A stretch of DNA of 64,000 nt from JAGVPT01 sp964439265 (GTDB taxonomy: Bacteria > Bacteroidota > Ignavibacteria > UBA10030 > UBA8401). Positions 34,562 through 43,251 of the stretch are shown here, piece after piece (positions within the stretch are counted from its first letter, which is position 1; every line of letters begins with the position of its first letter). Below the pieces are notes generated by a model. It ran no database searches. It was given only the letters and a program-made list of their open reading frames with translations, and was not told the DNA's origin. Location: positions 1-64,000 of the forward strand of contig CAYTOA010000002.1 of assembly GCA_964439265.1 (NCBI GenBank), read 5' to 3'. A program made the position numbers and the translations under genes.

Positions 34562-36313
34562 ATGTCTAAAGGAATAAACGCAGCGCCCCCGGTATTCGAA
34601 GAAGAAAAAGGATATACGGAATCGGAATTCAAGGAACTTGCGGCGATTTACGAGAAGACTCTCGGTAAAATATCACAGGGAGAGATCGTGAAAGGCCGCG
34701 TTGTCCACATTGGGGACAACGAAGTGGCACTTGACATCGGGTTCAAGTCCGAAGGGACTGTTCCGGTCAACGAATTCCCAAACATCAATGATGTAAAGAT
34801 CGGCGACGAAGTCGAGGTATTTCTCGAAAGCATCGAAGACAAAGATGGGCAGCTTGTTCTGTCTCGAAAGCGCGCCGACTTTATGCGCATCTGGGAGCGT
34901 GTCACGCGTTCGTTCGAAAGCGGCGAAGTGCTCAAAGGGCGTTGTCTCCGCCGGATCAAAGGCGGTATCGTCGTCGACCTTATGGGAATCGACGCATTTC
35001 TTCCGGGGTCGCAGATCGACGTCCGGCCTATCCGCGATTTCGACGCACTGATTGGACGCGAGATGGATTTCCGCGTCGTGAAGATCAATCATCCGTCCGA
35101 AAATGTCGTTGTCAGCCATAAGATCCTTGTCGAAGAAGAAATGGCAGATCAACGCAAGGCGATCTTAAGCAGTCTCGAAAAAGGACAGATCCTTGAAGGG
35201 TCAGTCAAAGCCATTTCGGATTTCGGCGTCTTCATCGACCTGGGCGGGGTCGACGGACTCGTTCACATCACGGACCTGTCATGGGGCCGCGTGAACCATC
35301 CTTCAGAAATTGTAAAGCTCGATCAGACCATCAACGTCGTCGTGTTGGATTTCGATGAAGAGAAGAAACGAATTTCGCTTGGATACAAACAGCTTCAACC
35401 GCATCCATGGGAAAACATTCAGAACAAATATCCAGTCGGGACGAAAGTCAACGGCAAAGTCGTCTCGCTCACCGATTACGGTGCATTCATCGAGATCGAA
35501 AAGGGAATCGAAGGTCTTATTCATATCTCAGAGATGAGCTGGACACAGCACGTCAAACATCCTTCACAGATCGTTTCGATGGGTCAGATGATCGACGCCA
35601 TCATTTTGTCTCTCGATAAAGACAACAAGAAGATTTCGCTCGGTATCAAGCAGCTTGAGCCCGATCCGTGGCTTTCACTCCTCCAAAAATACCCGGTTGG
35701 TTCGAAGCACACCGGCATTGTCCGCAATCTGACGAACTTCGGCGTGTTTGTGGAATTGGAGCAGGGCGTGGACGGGTTGATCCACATCTCAGACCTCTCG
35801 TGGACCAAAAAGATCCGTCATCCCGGAGAAGTCGTGAAGAAAGGTGATTCGATCGACGTCGTGATCCTCGGCGTTGATGTCGACCAGCGGAGAATTTCGC
35901 TCGGGCATAAACAATTGAACGACAATCCATGGGAGACGTTCTCGACTTCGTACAAAGTTGGTACCGAAGTCGAAGGGAAAGTCGTCCGAATTATCGAGAA
36001 GGGCGTTATCGTCGAACTTCCTCTCGGCGTCGACGGGTTCGTCCCGCTGTCGCAGCTCTCACAGACGTCGATCAAGAATATTGCCGAAGCATTTCAGATG
36101 GGCGACACCCTGCCGTTGACCGTCATAGAATTTGACCGTGACAGCAAGAAGATCGTGCTATCAGTGGTCGAGTTCTTGCGCGGGAAGGAACAGAAGCTTG
36201 TCGACGATTACGTCTCGGCACACAAGCTGCCTCCAATCACTCTGAAAGATGCGGCTCCTGTGGCTCCGTCGCCGGATGAACGGGCTGCTGCGGCAGAAGC
36301 TTCGCTTCGGTAA
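34562..36313 (+). CDS. rpsA: 30S ribosomal protein S1
   Basis: RNA-binding ribosomal protein that helps recruit mRNA. A 583-residue protein with six S1 domains, recognisable by repeated starts: GEIVKGRVVHIG, GEVLKGRCLRRI, GQILEGSVKAISDFGVFIDL, GTKVNGKVVSLTDYGAFIEI, GSKHTGIVRNLTNFGVFVEL and GTEVEGKVVRIIEKGVIVEL. The ATG at 34562 follows an excellent AAAGGAGA Shine-Dalgarno; an in-frame GTG at 34541 lies in front of that site and is unlikely. The 140-base leader may host autoregulation, but no specific structure was identified. A terminator follows. Confidence 0.97.
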   Translation: MSKGINAAPPVFEEEKGYTESEFKELAAIYEKTLGKISQGEIVKGRVVHIGDNEVALDIGFKSEGTVPVNEFPNINDVKIGDEVEVFLESIEDKDGQLVLSRKRADFMRIWERVTRSFESGEVLKGRCLRRIKGGIVVDLMGIDAFLPGSQIDVRPIRDFDALIGREMDFRVVKINHPSENVVVSHKILVEEEMADQRKAILSSLEKGQILEGSVKAISDFGVFIDLGGVDGLVHITDLSWGRVNHPSEIVKLDQTINVVVLDFDEEKKRISLGYKQLQPHPWENIQNKYPVGTKVNGKVVSLTDYGAFIEIEKGIEGLIHISEMSWTQHVKHPSQIVSMGQMIDAIILSLDKDNKKISLGIKQLEPDPWLSLLQKYPVGSKHTGIVRNLTNFGVFVELEQGVDGLIHISDLSWTKKIRHPGEVVKKGDSIDVVILGVDVDQRRISLGHKQLNDNPWETFSTSYKVGTEVEGKVVRIIEKGVIVELPLGVDGFVPLSQLSQTSIKNIAEAFQMGDTLPLTVIEFDRDSKKIVLSVVEFLRGKEQKLVDDYVSAHKLPPITLKDAAPVAPSPDERAAAAEASLR

Positions 36314-36334
36314 AGATCGGAACTGGCGTTACAG

Positions 36335-36365
36335 AGAGTCCCGACCATCGGGACTCTTTTTTTAT
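36335..36365 (+). terminator. Rho-independent terminator after rpsA
   Basis: AGAGTCCCGA (36335-36344) pairs with TCGGGACTCT (36348-36357), loop CCA, followed by eight or more T. Confidence 0.92.
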
Positions 36366-36385
36366 AGGACGTTTTTTGTCGACGG

Positions 36386-37756
36386 ATGAAGAAAGTATCT
36401 TTCCATACGCTGGGATGCAAGCTCAACTACGCCGAAACGGCAAGCCTGGAAAAACAATTTGTTGAGCAGGGGTTCACTATTGTCCCGTTCGGCGAGAAGT
36501 CGGACGTCAGCGTTATCAATACCTGCAGCGTCACAGAACGGGCTGACCGCGAATGCCGCCAGCTTGTTCGGAGGGCGGGGCGTGTTTCTCCGGATGCTTT
36601 CATCGTCGTGCTCGGCTGCTATGCACAGCTGCAGCCGGAGGAGATCGCTTCGATTGACGGCGTCGACCTGGTTCTGGGTGCAAGTGAGAAATTTCGTCTC
36701 TTCGATTATTCGGGGAATTTTCGGAAATACGACTCGCCGCGCGTCTTCGTTTCCCCAATCAGCAGCGCGTCCGATTTTGGGCCGGCATACTCTGGCGGTG
36801 TCGATGAACGCACACGTGCGTTCCTGAAGATACAGGACGGCTGCGATTTCAATTGTTCGTTCTGCACAATTCCGCTGGCAAGAGGGAAAAGCCGGAGCCA
36901 GTCGATCGAAGACTGCGTACTGCAGGCTGTGCATCTGGTGGATCAGGGATACCGGGAAATCGTGCTGACAGGAGTTAACGTCGGAGATTTTGGGAAGCAC
37001 ATCGGAACATCGCTCATCAAGCTGCTGGAACAGCTTCATGCGATTGAGGGTCTTGAGAGAATACGAATCAGCTCGATCGAGCCGAACCTCCTCACGGATG
37101 AACTCCTTGATTTTTGGACTGCCTCGAAAAAAATCTGCAACCACTTTCACATCCCGCTCCAGAGCGGCAGTGATGAGATCTTGAAAAAGATGCGCCGCCG
37201 GTATACCTCGTTCGATTACAGAAAACTTGTAGATTCGATTCGCCGCAAATCGCCGGATGCAGGCATCGGCGCCGATGTGATCGTTGGATTTCCCGGCGAA
37301 ACCAACGACCTTTTCATGAAGTCGTACGATTTTATTCACGATCTGCCAATCAGCTATCTTCACGTGTTCACATATTCCGAACGTCCGAATACACCATCCC
37401 TGGAACTCGAGGGGCGTGTCGAACCTCGTATCAGATATAAACGGAGCGAGTTCTTGAGGATTTTAGGACTCCAGAAGAAACAGGCATTTTATCTCTCGCA
37501 GCTGCACACAACACAGAAGGTATTGATTGAAAATACCGTCGAGAACAATATGCTTTCGGGTTATACGGGAAATTATATACGCGTCTTTGTTCCTTATCAC
37601 GATTCGCTGGAGCATTCCCTCGCAGAAGTTGTTCTTCAGCAGCGCACTGCTGAAGGATGCACTGGCTTCGTAAAGAGCGCCGGGTTCAGTGCATCAAGAG
37701 GGATGGAGGCCTCAGCGTTGGCGCGGGCTGCAGATCCTTTATTCACGGTCCAATAA
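36386..37756 (+). CDS. mtaB: tRNA (N6-threonylcarbamoyladenosine(37)-C2)-methylthiotransferase
   Basis: Radical SAM enzyme adding the methylthio group to t6A37 in tRNA. The N-terminal cluster domain has cysteines in FHTLGCKLNYAET, NTCSVTERAD and VVLGCYAQLQPEE. The radical SAM triad CxxxCxxC is in GCDFNCSFCTIPLARGKSRS near residue 152. A TRAM-like C-terminal part follows. The short HTLGCKLN start separates MtaB from MiaB and RimO. It starts 20 bases after the rpsA terminator, so it has its own promoter or some read-through. Confidence 0.92.
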   Translation: MKKVSFHTLGCKLNYAETASLEKQFVEQGFTIVPFGEKSDVSVINTCSVTERADRECRQLVRRAGRVSPDAFIVVLGCYAQLQPEEIASIDGVDLVLGASEKFRLFDYSGNFRKYDSPRVFVSPISSASDFGPAYSGGVDERTRAFLKIQDGCDFNCSFCTIPLARGKSRSQSIEDCVLQAVHLVDQGYREIVLTGVNVGDFGKHIGTSLIKLLEQLHAIEGLERIRISSIEPNLLTDELLDFWTASKKICNHFHIPLQSGSDEILKKMRRRYTSFDYRKLVDSIRRKSPDAGIGADVIVGFPGETNDLFMKSYDFIHDLPISYLHVFTYSERPNTPSLELEGRVEPRIRYKRSEFLRILGLQKKQAFYLSQLHTTQKVLIENTVENNMLSGYTGNYIRVFVPYHDSLEHSLAEVVLQQRTAEGCTGFVKSAGFSASRGMEASALARAADPLFTVQ

Positions 37757-37838
37757 CGGAGGAAGCAAGAGACTTGGTACAAGTGATAGCTCTATTGTAA
37801 CAGGCACTTTTCACTCCAGTACTTCAAGAGAGGAAACC

Positions 37839-38582
37839 GTGAAACCAATAATTATTTTAGCGGCAGCGATTGTTGCTTTCAATAGTTTTTCGTGGGGACA
37901 GACGTCACCTCGTTTGCTTCGCTTCGATCTGGCCTTAATGTCCGGGGGAGGATCGAGTACTCCGAATGTACCTCTTGACAACATTACAGTCACCAAGAAG
38001 AAGCAAACGGTAGCAGTTCTCTATTCTCTGCTTCTCCCCGGCATGGGGGAATGGTACGCCGACGATTTTGCGAGCGGGAGATATTCGCTTATTGCGGAAG
38101 CCACGCTATGGCTGACGTATGCATCGTTCCAGCAATACGGCAATTGGTACCAAAGCGACGCACGGCAATATGCTTCGGCTCATGCGGGCGCTTCGTTATC
38201 CGGAAAGAACGACCAGTTCTTTGTCAACATGGGAAACTTTAACAACGTCTACGATTACAACGACCAGAAGCTCCGCGAAAGGGACCTCGCTAACGTTTAT
38301 GATCCTGCGGCAGGGTATTCCTGGATCTGGGATACCGACGCCGACCGGCAGCACTTTAGAGCGATGCGTGTGTCGAGCGACAAGATTTTGAATAACTCCA
38401 AATTTGTCATCGGAGCGGTAATTATGAATCACATCATCAGTGCCGTCAATGCTGCCCGGCTTGTCAGGCATTACAACAAGAATGCGGATCTAGGCCTTGG
38501 CTCCTGGCAGCTCGAGCCTAATTTGATCGGCGAATCTGGTCAGATCGACGGAATGCGGCTGACGTATACACAACATTTCTGA
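37839..38582 (+). CDS. DUF5683-like secreted/membrane protein
   Basis: About 247 residues with an N-terminal signal or anchor (VKPIIILAAAIVAFNSFSWG, GTG start). The middle has the segment VLYSLLLPGMGEWYADDFAS followed by a hydrophobic helix, the pattern of DUF5683 and related proteins (SxxxPGxGxxYxG). The rest is rich in Tyr, Asn and Gln and ends in an outer-membrane-like LTYTQHF. The GTG at 37839 is chosen for its AGAGAGGA Shine-Dalgarno; the open frame upstream overlaps mtaB and is not credible. Function unknown. Confidence 0.72.
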   Translation: MKPIIILAAAIVAFNSFSWGQTSPRLLRFDLALMSGGGSSTPNVPLDNITVTKKKQTVAVLYSLLLPGMGEWYADDFASGRYSLIAEATLWLTYASFQQYGNWYQSDARQYASAHAGASLSGKNDQFFVNMGNFNNVYDYNDQKLRERDLANVYDPAAGYSWIWDTDADRQHFRAMRVSSDKILNNSKFVIGAVIMNHIISAVNAARLVRHYNKNADLGLGSWQLEPNLIGESGQIDGMRLTYTQHF

Positions 38583-38611
38583 TTCATGTGTATCATCCCA
38601 CAAGGATCGTA

Positions 38612-38641
38612 AGCCCCGAACAAACCGGGGCTTTTTTTTTA
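38612..38641 (+). terminator. Rho-independent terminator
   Basis: AGCCCCG (38612-38618) pairs with CGGGGCT (38626-38632) and is followed by nine T. It separates the DUF5683-like gene from truA. Confidence 0.88.
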
Positions 38642-38654
38642 GAGAGATGAAGCT

Positions 38655-39386
38655 ATGCGAAACATCAAGATCGTTGTCGAGTACGATGGAACCGATTTTG
38701 TTGGCTGGCAGCGGCAATCGAACGGGCGTTCCGTTCAGGAAGAGCTGGAGACCATCCTTCGAATGCTGACCGACGAACTCGTGACTGTTACCGGGGCCGG
38801 AAGGACCGATGCGGGTGTTCATGCACGAGGGCAAGCGGCTAATTTCAAAATAGAGTCGACGATAAGCACGAATGATTTGCAGCGGGCACTGAACGGCCTG
38901 TTGTCGGACGAGATCGTAGTCCATTCAGCGGAAGAGGTTCCAGAAACTTTCTCAGCCCGGTACAGCGCGCGAGAACGATTCTACCGTTATTTCATATCCA
39001 GGTCGCCGACGGCTGTCGACAGGAAGTTCAGTTGGCAGCTATTCTATCCCCTGAATGTTGAATTAATGAATGAGGCCAGCAGCATGATCCTTCAAACGAA
39101 AGACTTCCAGTCATTTTGCAAGGCCAATTCCGGGGTCGATAACTATCTATGCACCATCATCCAGGCTGAGTGGGAGGCGCGCACGTCAAGAGAATTGATT
39201 TTCTCTATCCGAGCGAACAGATTCTTACACGGGATGGTTCGTGCCCTGGTGGGCACAATCGTTGATGTAGGAAGAGAACATATCAGCATCGAGACGTTTA
39301 AGGAGATCATTAACGCGAAGGACCGCCGCAGGGCTGGAATGGCAGCTCCTCCCCAGGGGTTATTTTTGGAAGAAGTGGTGTACTAA
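38655..39386 (+). CDS. truA: tRNA pseudouridine(38-40) synthase
   Basis: Converts uridines 38-40 of the tRNA anticodon arm to pseudouridine. A 243-residue protein; the catalytic Asp52 lies in GAGRTDAGVHARGQ. YDGTDFVGWQRQSNGRSVQE near the N-terminus and FLHGMVRALVGTIVDVGR near residue 192 are typical. The C-terminus PPQGLFLEEVVY is complete, although the stop codon is only 54 bases before the run of N. Confidence 0.95.
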   Translation: MRNIKIVVEYDGTDFVGWQRQSNGRSVQEELETILRMLTDELVTVTGAGRTDAGVHARGQAANFKIESTISTNDLQRALNGLLSDEIVVHSAEEVPETFSARYSARERFYRYFISRSPTAVDRKFSWQLFYPLNVELMNEASSMILQTKDFQSFCKANSGVDNYLCTIIQAEWEARTSRELIFSIRANRFLHGMVRALVGTIVDVGREHISIETFKEIINAKDRRRAGMAAPPQGLFLEEVVY

Positions 39387-39440
39387 AGCTCCCCATACTG
39401 AAAATTTGGCAGTGTTACAGTTTGAGATTTTCCATTCTCG
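39386..39440. repeat. 55-bp direct copy of the sequence on the other side of the gap
   Basis: These 55 bases are identical to 39541-39595, with nothing but 100 N between the two copies. The first base is the last base of the truA stop codon. Confidence 0.95.
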
Positions 39441-39540
39441 NNNNNNNNNNNNNNNNNNNNNNNNNNNNNNNNNNNNNNNNNNNNNNNNNNNNNNNNNNNN
39501 NNNNNNNNNNNNNNNNNNNNNNNNNNNNNNNNNNNNNNNN
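39441..39540. other. Assembly gap (100 N)
   Basis: Exactly 100 undetermined bases. The exact 55-bp identity of both flanks suggests contig ends that overlap by one assembly k-mer, so the real gap may be absent. Confidence 0.98.
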
Positions 39541-39760
39541 AAGCTCCCCATACTGAAAATTTGGCAGTGTTACAGTTTGAGATTTTCCATTCTCGCTCCC
39601 AAACTCTGTTTGGGAGCAACTTGCATATCTCGTCTTTTCGTCTGAAGACACCGAGCGGCAGGGTCACTACGTTTCCAATCGGAGATTGGGAACGAGAAAC
39701 ATCCTTGAGCCAAATGCGGTGGAGCTGAAACTGTAACACTACCGGAAATTTCCCCAAATT
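39541..39760. mobile_element. MITE-like inverted-repeat element without coding capacity
   Basis: About 220 bp. GGCAGTGTTACAGTTT (39563-39578) faces AAACTGTAACACTACC (39728-39743), 15 of 16 bases matching as inverted repeats. Inside are two strong hairpins: GCTCCCAAAC/GTTTGGGAGC (39595-39617, loop TCT) and CGTTTCCAATC/GATTGGGAACG (39670-39694, loop GGA, one G-T pair). Both hairpins are flanked outside by TTCTCG-like bases, giving an overall symmetrical fold. No open frame is present. It may be a dispersed intergenic repeat or MITE; the assembly break at its left edge fits a multicopy sequence. No target-site duplication could be defined. Confidence 0.6.
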
Positions 39761-39794
39761 GATTATCTGGCCCACATACGTTACATTGTGACAA

Positions 39795-40802
39795 ATGATA
39801 CGTGAATCGATTCGAAAATTGATTGAAAAGCAGGACCTTTCGAGGCAGGAAGCGTACGACACTATGTCGGAAATCATGTGCGGGAATGCGTCTGAGATGC
39901 TTATTGCCTCGTTTTTAACGGCATTAAGGATGAAAGGCGAGGTCGTTGCCGAAATTTCAGGTTGTGCGCAAGCCATGAGGGAAAAATCGACAAAAATCGA
40001 AACGAAACATTCCAATGTTATCGATACATGCGGGACGGGTGGGGATTCTCTCGGAACGTTTAATATCTCAACTGCTGCTGCGATTGTTGCATGCGGCGCA
40101 GGGGTTGTTGTGGCGAAGCACGGTAATCGCGCCATTTCCAGCAAGTGCGGAAGCGCCGATGTTCTCAAGGCGCTGGGCGTCGACATTGAGATACCGAAAG
40201 AGAAAGTCGAACAATGTCTCGATAGCGTCGGCATGGCGTTCTTATTTGCGCCGCTGATGCACGGTGCAATGAAGTATGCCGCTCCAGTGCGGCGCGAGTT
40301 GGGCATTCGCACAGTATTCAACGTGCTCGGACCTCTCACGAACCCCGCCGGAGCCCGGCGGCAGGTATTGGGCGTTTTCGATAAGCGGCTCACCGAGCTG
40401 CTCGCCCGCGTTCTGCTTGATCTGGGCACAGAACGAGCGATGGTCGTCCATGGTGAAGGAGGACTGGATGAGATTTCTACATTGGGGAAAACGGCGATCA
40501 GCGAAGTGAAGGATGGATCTGTGACGTCCTACGAGTTTGATCATTCGTCGGTGGGAATTCCGCAGGGTACCCTCGCCGAGGTTGTCGGCGGCGACGCAGA
40601 AGCGAACGCGCGTATTGTACGGGACATCCTCGACGGCAAAAAGACTCCGCAGCGGGATATCACCGTTCTTAACGCCGGCGCTGCAATTTATGTCGCGGGC
40701 AAGGCGGCGTCGTTTCGCGACGGGGTAACGCTGGCGAAAGAATCGATCGATTCCCGAAGAGCTTCGAAAAAACTGCAGGAACTCGTTGATGCTACGAATT
40801 AG
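39795..40802 (+). CDS. trpD: Anthranilate phosphoribosyltransferase
   Basis: Second step of tryptophan synthesis, joining anthranilate and PRPP. A 335-residue protein with DTCGTGGDSLGTFNISTAAA (PRPP/Mg site, about 76-95), KHGNRAISSKCGSADVLKAL (about 110-129) and the anthranilate-binding YAAPVRRELGIRTVFNVLGP. No Shine-Dalgarno precedes the ATG. TTGATT (39759-39764) and TACATT (39782-39787), 17 bp apart, would place the transcript start at the ATG itself, a weak hint of a leaderless mRNA. No trpE/trpG is upstream. Confidence 0.95.
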   Translation: MIRESIRKLIEKQDLSRQEAYDTMSEIMCGNASEMLIASFLTALRMKGEVVAEISGCAQAMREKSTKIETKHSNVIDTCGTGGDSLGTFNISTAAAIVACGAGVVVAKHGNRAISSKCGSADVLKALGVDIEIPKEKVEQCLDSVGMAFLFAPLMHGAMKYAAPVRRELGIRTVFNVLGPLTNPAGARRQVLGVFDKRLTELLARVLLDLGTERAMVVHGEGGLDEISTLGKTAISEVKDGSVTSYEFDHSSVGIPQGTLAEVVGGDAEANARIVRDILDGKKTPQRDITVLNAGAAIYVAGKAASFRDGVTLAKESIDSRRASKKLQELVDATN

Positions 40803-40805
40803 GTT

Positions 40806-40955
40806 ATGAAAGACCAGGAACGAAGAAATATGCAGTATCAATTATACCAGAATCCGGGCAAAGCCGGTATTCCAGGAATGAAGAAGAACAAGGTTGTTGC
40901 TTGCCCACGCCTCGCTATCAGCGACCATGAGATGGAGCCGAATGAGCAACGGTGA
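40806..40955 (+). CDS. Possible small ORF between trpD and the CBS-domain gene
   Basis: ATG at 40806 opens 49 codons to TGA at 40953-40955. The product would be basic and Met-rich (MKDQERRNMQYQLYQNPGKA at the start, then GIPGMKKNKVVACPRLAISD). It fills the otherwise empty 139 bp and overlaps the next gene by 14 bases. It has no clear Shine-Dalgarno, no recognised family and may be chance. Confidence 0.25.
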   Translation: MKDQERRNMQYQLYQNPGKAGIPGMKKNKVVACPRLAISDHEMEPNEQR

Positions 40956-41826
40956 AAAAATCGATCGTGATTCGAAACCGCATCCGTACCTGAGCTCGTT
41001 CATCGCGCGCCTGTTAAGCGCTTCGAAGAAAAAGCGTCAGAAATACTCTGAGGATGACGTGAAGCAGCTTCTCGAAGAGGGGAAGAAAAGCGGCGTGATC
41101 GATTCGACGGAGCGCGAGCTGATTGAAAGCGTACTTGAATTTACCGACACGACGGTCAAAGAGATCATGGTTCCGCGGACCGATGTGGTTGCCGTCGAAC
41201 TCTCCGTGCCGCGCGACAAACTCATCCGTGTCGTCATTGATGAAGGATATTCACGTGTCCCGGTCTATCAGGGGACGATCGACAATATTGTAGGAATCGT
41301 GTATACGAAGGATCTGTTGAGCATGTTCGAGCATCGCGACATTATCCTTCTCCAGGATATCATCCGTCCGCCGTATTTCGTTCCCGAGTCGAAAAAAATA
41401 AGCGTTCTGATGCGTGAGCTTCAAACGAAGAAGCAGCACATGGCGGTTGTCATCGATGAGTTCGGCGGGACCGAAGGGATCATCACAATGGAGGATATCC
41501 TGGAGGAAATTGTCGGCGAGATTCGGGACGAATACGACGAAGACCATCGCGATGTCGAAACGTCGCTCGACGGCTCGGTCGTTGTCAATGCCGGAATGAG
41601 CGTCCATGACTTTAATGAGAAATTTCACTCTGCCGTACCCGACGATGCCGACTATGAAACGATCAGCGGGTTTCTCCACAAGCAGACCGGCAGGATACCG
41701 GATCTATACGAGGAGATCCCCTTCGGCAAGCTGAGTTTTGTGGTCGTGAAGAAAAATGAGCGGAGAATCCGCCAGGTGAAGGTGAAAATGGCCGGAGGTG
41801 CAGACAGTGAGCGGAGCGATGAATAA
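40942..41826 (+). CDS. CBS-pair/CorC_HlyC domain protein (soluble hemolysin C/CorC type)
   Basis: A 294-residue protein without membrane helices. After a basic N-terminal region (SASKKKRQKYSEDDVKQLLE), there is a CBS pair: VKEIMVPRTDVVAVE at about 73-87, GYSRVPVYQGTIDNIVGIVY, then MAVVIDEFGGTEGIITMED at about 168-186. A C-terminal CorC_HlyC domain (about 205-285) follows. CorC-type proteins have been linked to Mg/Co efflux, and the CBS pair binds adenine nucleotides. The DUF21 membrane part found in larger relatives is missing. The start at 40942 has GGAG upstream. It lies inside the trp cluster and overlaps trpC. Confidence 0.87.
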   Translation: MSNGEKIDRDSKPHPYLSSFIARLLSASKKKRQKYSEDDVKQLLEEGKKSGVIDSTERELIESVLEFTDTTVKEIMVPRTDVVAVELSVPRDKLIRVVIDEGYSRVPVYQGTIDNIVGIVYTKDLLSMFEHRDIILLQDIIRPPYFVPESKKISVLMRELQTKKQHMAVVIDEFGGTEGIITMEDILEEIVGEIRDEYDEDHRDVETSLDGSVVVNAGMSVHDFNEKFHSAVPDDADYETISGFLHKQTGRIPDLYEEIPFGKLSFVVVKKNERRIRQVKVKMAGGADSERSDE

Positions 41827-42616
41827 ACTGAAGGAAATTCTGGATCACAAGCGGATAGAGGTCGCTGAAAAAAAAGTCCGCTTCCCGCTCTACGACGTCG
41901 TGGAACGCCTTGAAGGAGCGCCGCCGACGTCAAGCTTTATGGAAGCCATCCGCTCCCGAGAAATGGATGAATTCGCCTGTATCGCAGAGATCAAAAAAGC
42001 TTCTCCCTCTAAAGGCGTGATCGCGAAGACGTTCCGCCCCGAGAAGATCGCGCGTGAATACGAGGTTGGAGGAGCGAAAGCGTTGTCGGTGCTGACCGAC
42101 CAGAAATATTTTCAGGGCTCGCCGGCGTACATCAAGCTCGTGAAGGAACACGTGGCGCTGCCCGTGCTGCGAAAAGATTTTATCGTCGATGAATATCAAA
42201 TTTACGAATCGCGCATCATCGGAGCCGACGCGATCCTGCTTATTGTTGCAGCGCTTCGCGAATCGGAGCTTCTGAAATTTCAGAACCTGGCACGGGACCT
42301 CGACCTCGATTGCCTGGTTGAATGCCATACGAAGACCGAGATAGACCGCGCCGTCAACTGCGGGGCGACCCTGATCGGCATCAACAACAGAGACCTTCAA
42401 ACATTCGAAGTGAACGTAGAAACATCGCTGATGCTGAAGCGCTTTATTCCGAATGCTACCGTCGCGATAAGCGAAAGCGGGATTCGAAACGCCCATCATG
42501 TCGATCAGCTTCGTCAGGCGGGGTTCGATGCGATCCTTGTGGGGGAGTATCTGATGACGCAGCAAAATCGCACAAAAGCTCTTCGAGATCTGCTTCAGAC
42601 GGATGAAGCGCATTAG
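41819..42616 (+). CDS. trpC: Indole-3-glycerol-phosphate synthase
   Basis: TIM-barrel enzyme closing the indole ring. About 265 residues. Seen: IAEIKKASPSKGVI with the substrate-binding Lys, VLTDQKYFQGS, the catalytic Lys in LPVLRKDFIVDEYQI, LIGINNRDLQTFEV and AISESGIRN. The ATG at 41819 is preferred over the GTG at 41798; it overlaps the end of the CBS protein gene by 8 bases, so the two are co-transcribed. trpF follows immediately. Confidence 0.95.
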   Translation: MNKLKEILDHKRIEVAEKKVRFPLYDVVERLEGAPPTSSFMEAIRSREMDEFACIAEIKKASPSKGVIAKTFRPEKIAREYEVGGAKALSVLTDQKYFQGSPAYIKLVKEHVALPVLRKDFIVDEYQIYESRIIGADAILLIVAALRESELLKFQNLARDLDLDCLVECHTKTEIDRAVNCGATLIGINNRDLQTFEVNVETSLMLKRFIPNATVAISESGIRNAHHVDQLRQAGFDAILVGEYLMTQQNRTKALRDLLQTDEAH

Positions 42617-42617
42617 A

Positions 42618-43247
42618 ATGGGAGACCTTTTTGTTAAAATCTGCGGTGTGACAGTTCTTGAGGATGCGTTGTCGGCTGTTGATTCCGGGGCAGATGCCAT
42701 CGGGTTTAATTTCTATCAGCAAGGCAAGCGGTACATTGCTCCCGAAAAAGCCGCTGAGATTGCGGCAAGACTCCCGCTCAGGATTCTGCGTGTGGGAGTC
42801 TTCGTGAACCCCAAACGGGAAGATGTCGATAAAACGATCGTTCGCAGTGGAATTACCGCGATTCAGTTTTCCGGCAATGAGCCGCCCGACGATGTAACAG
42901 GATACTACGTTCCAGTACTGAAGGCGATTCATGTCGCTGGCAAGGAATCGATCGCAGAGATGAAGGCGTACCTCGTCGACAGTTATCTCCTGGACACTTT
43001 CCGGACCGATGAATATGGCGGGACTGGTAAGTCATTTGATTGGAACCTGGCCGTGATAGCGAAGCAGTCCGGCAAGATAATACTTGCTGGAGGACTTACA
43101 CCTGAAAATATTGCAGACGCAGTTCGGAAAGTACTCCCATACGGTGTTGACGTCAGCAGCGGCGTGGAATTGCGCCCTGGGATAAAAGATCATAAAAAAA
43201 TGAGCGAATTCATTCAACGTGCCAGAGAAGCGAACATCAGCAAATAG
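42618..43247 (+). CDS. trpF: Phosphoribosylanthranilate isomerase
   Basis: Isomerises phosphoribosyl anthranilate to the carboxyphenylamino-deoxyribulose form. About 209 residues, a TIM barrel. FVKICGVTVLEDALSAVDSG carries the catalytic Cys in KICG, GFNFYQQGKRYIAPEKA follows, the catalytic Asp is likely in LLDTFRTDEYGGTGKSFDW, and LAGGLTPENI plus VDVSSGVE bind phosphate. The ATG at 42618 follows the trpC stop by one base; an ATG at 42603 inside trpC is an alternative. Confidence 0.93.
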   Translation: MGDLFVKICGVTVLEDALSAVDSGADAIGFNFYQQGKRYIAPEKAAEIAARLPLRILRVGVFVNPKREDVDKTIVRSGITAIQFSGNEPPDDVTGYYVPVLKAIHVAGKESIAEMKAYLVDSYLLDTFRTDEYGGTGKSFDWNLAVIAKQSGKIILAGGLTPENIADAVRKVLPYGVDVSSGVELRPGIKDHKKMSEFIQRAREANISK

Positions 43248-43251
43248 GACC

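Noticed and set aside
36362..37363. 333-codon minus-strand open frame opposite mtaB
   Set aside because: Shadow of a clear radical SAM gene and covers the rpsA terminator tail.
39360..40429. Open frames running through the N gap
   Set aside because: They exist only because N codons do not stop translation; flanking parts are antisense to trpD or repeat DNA.
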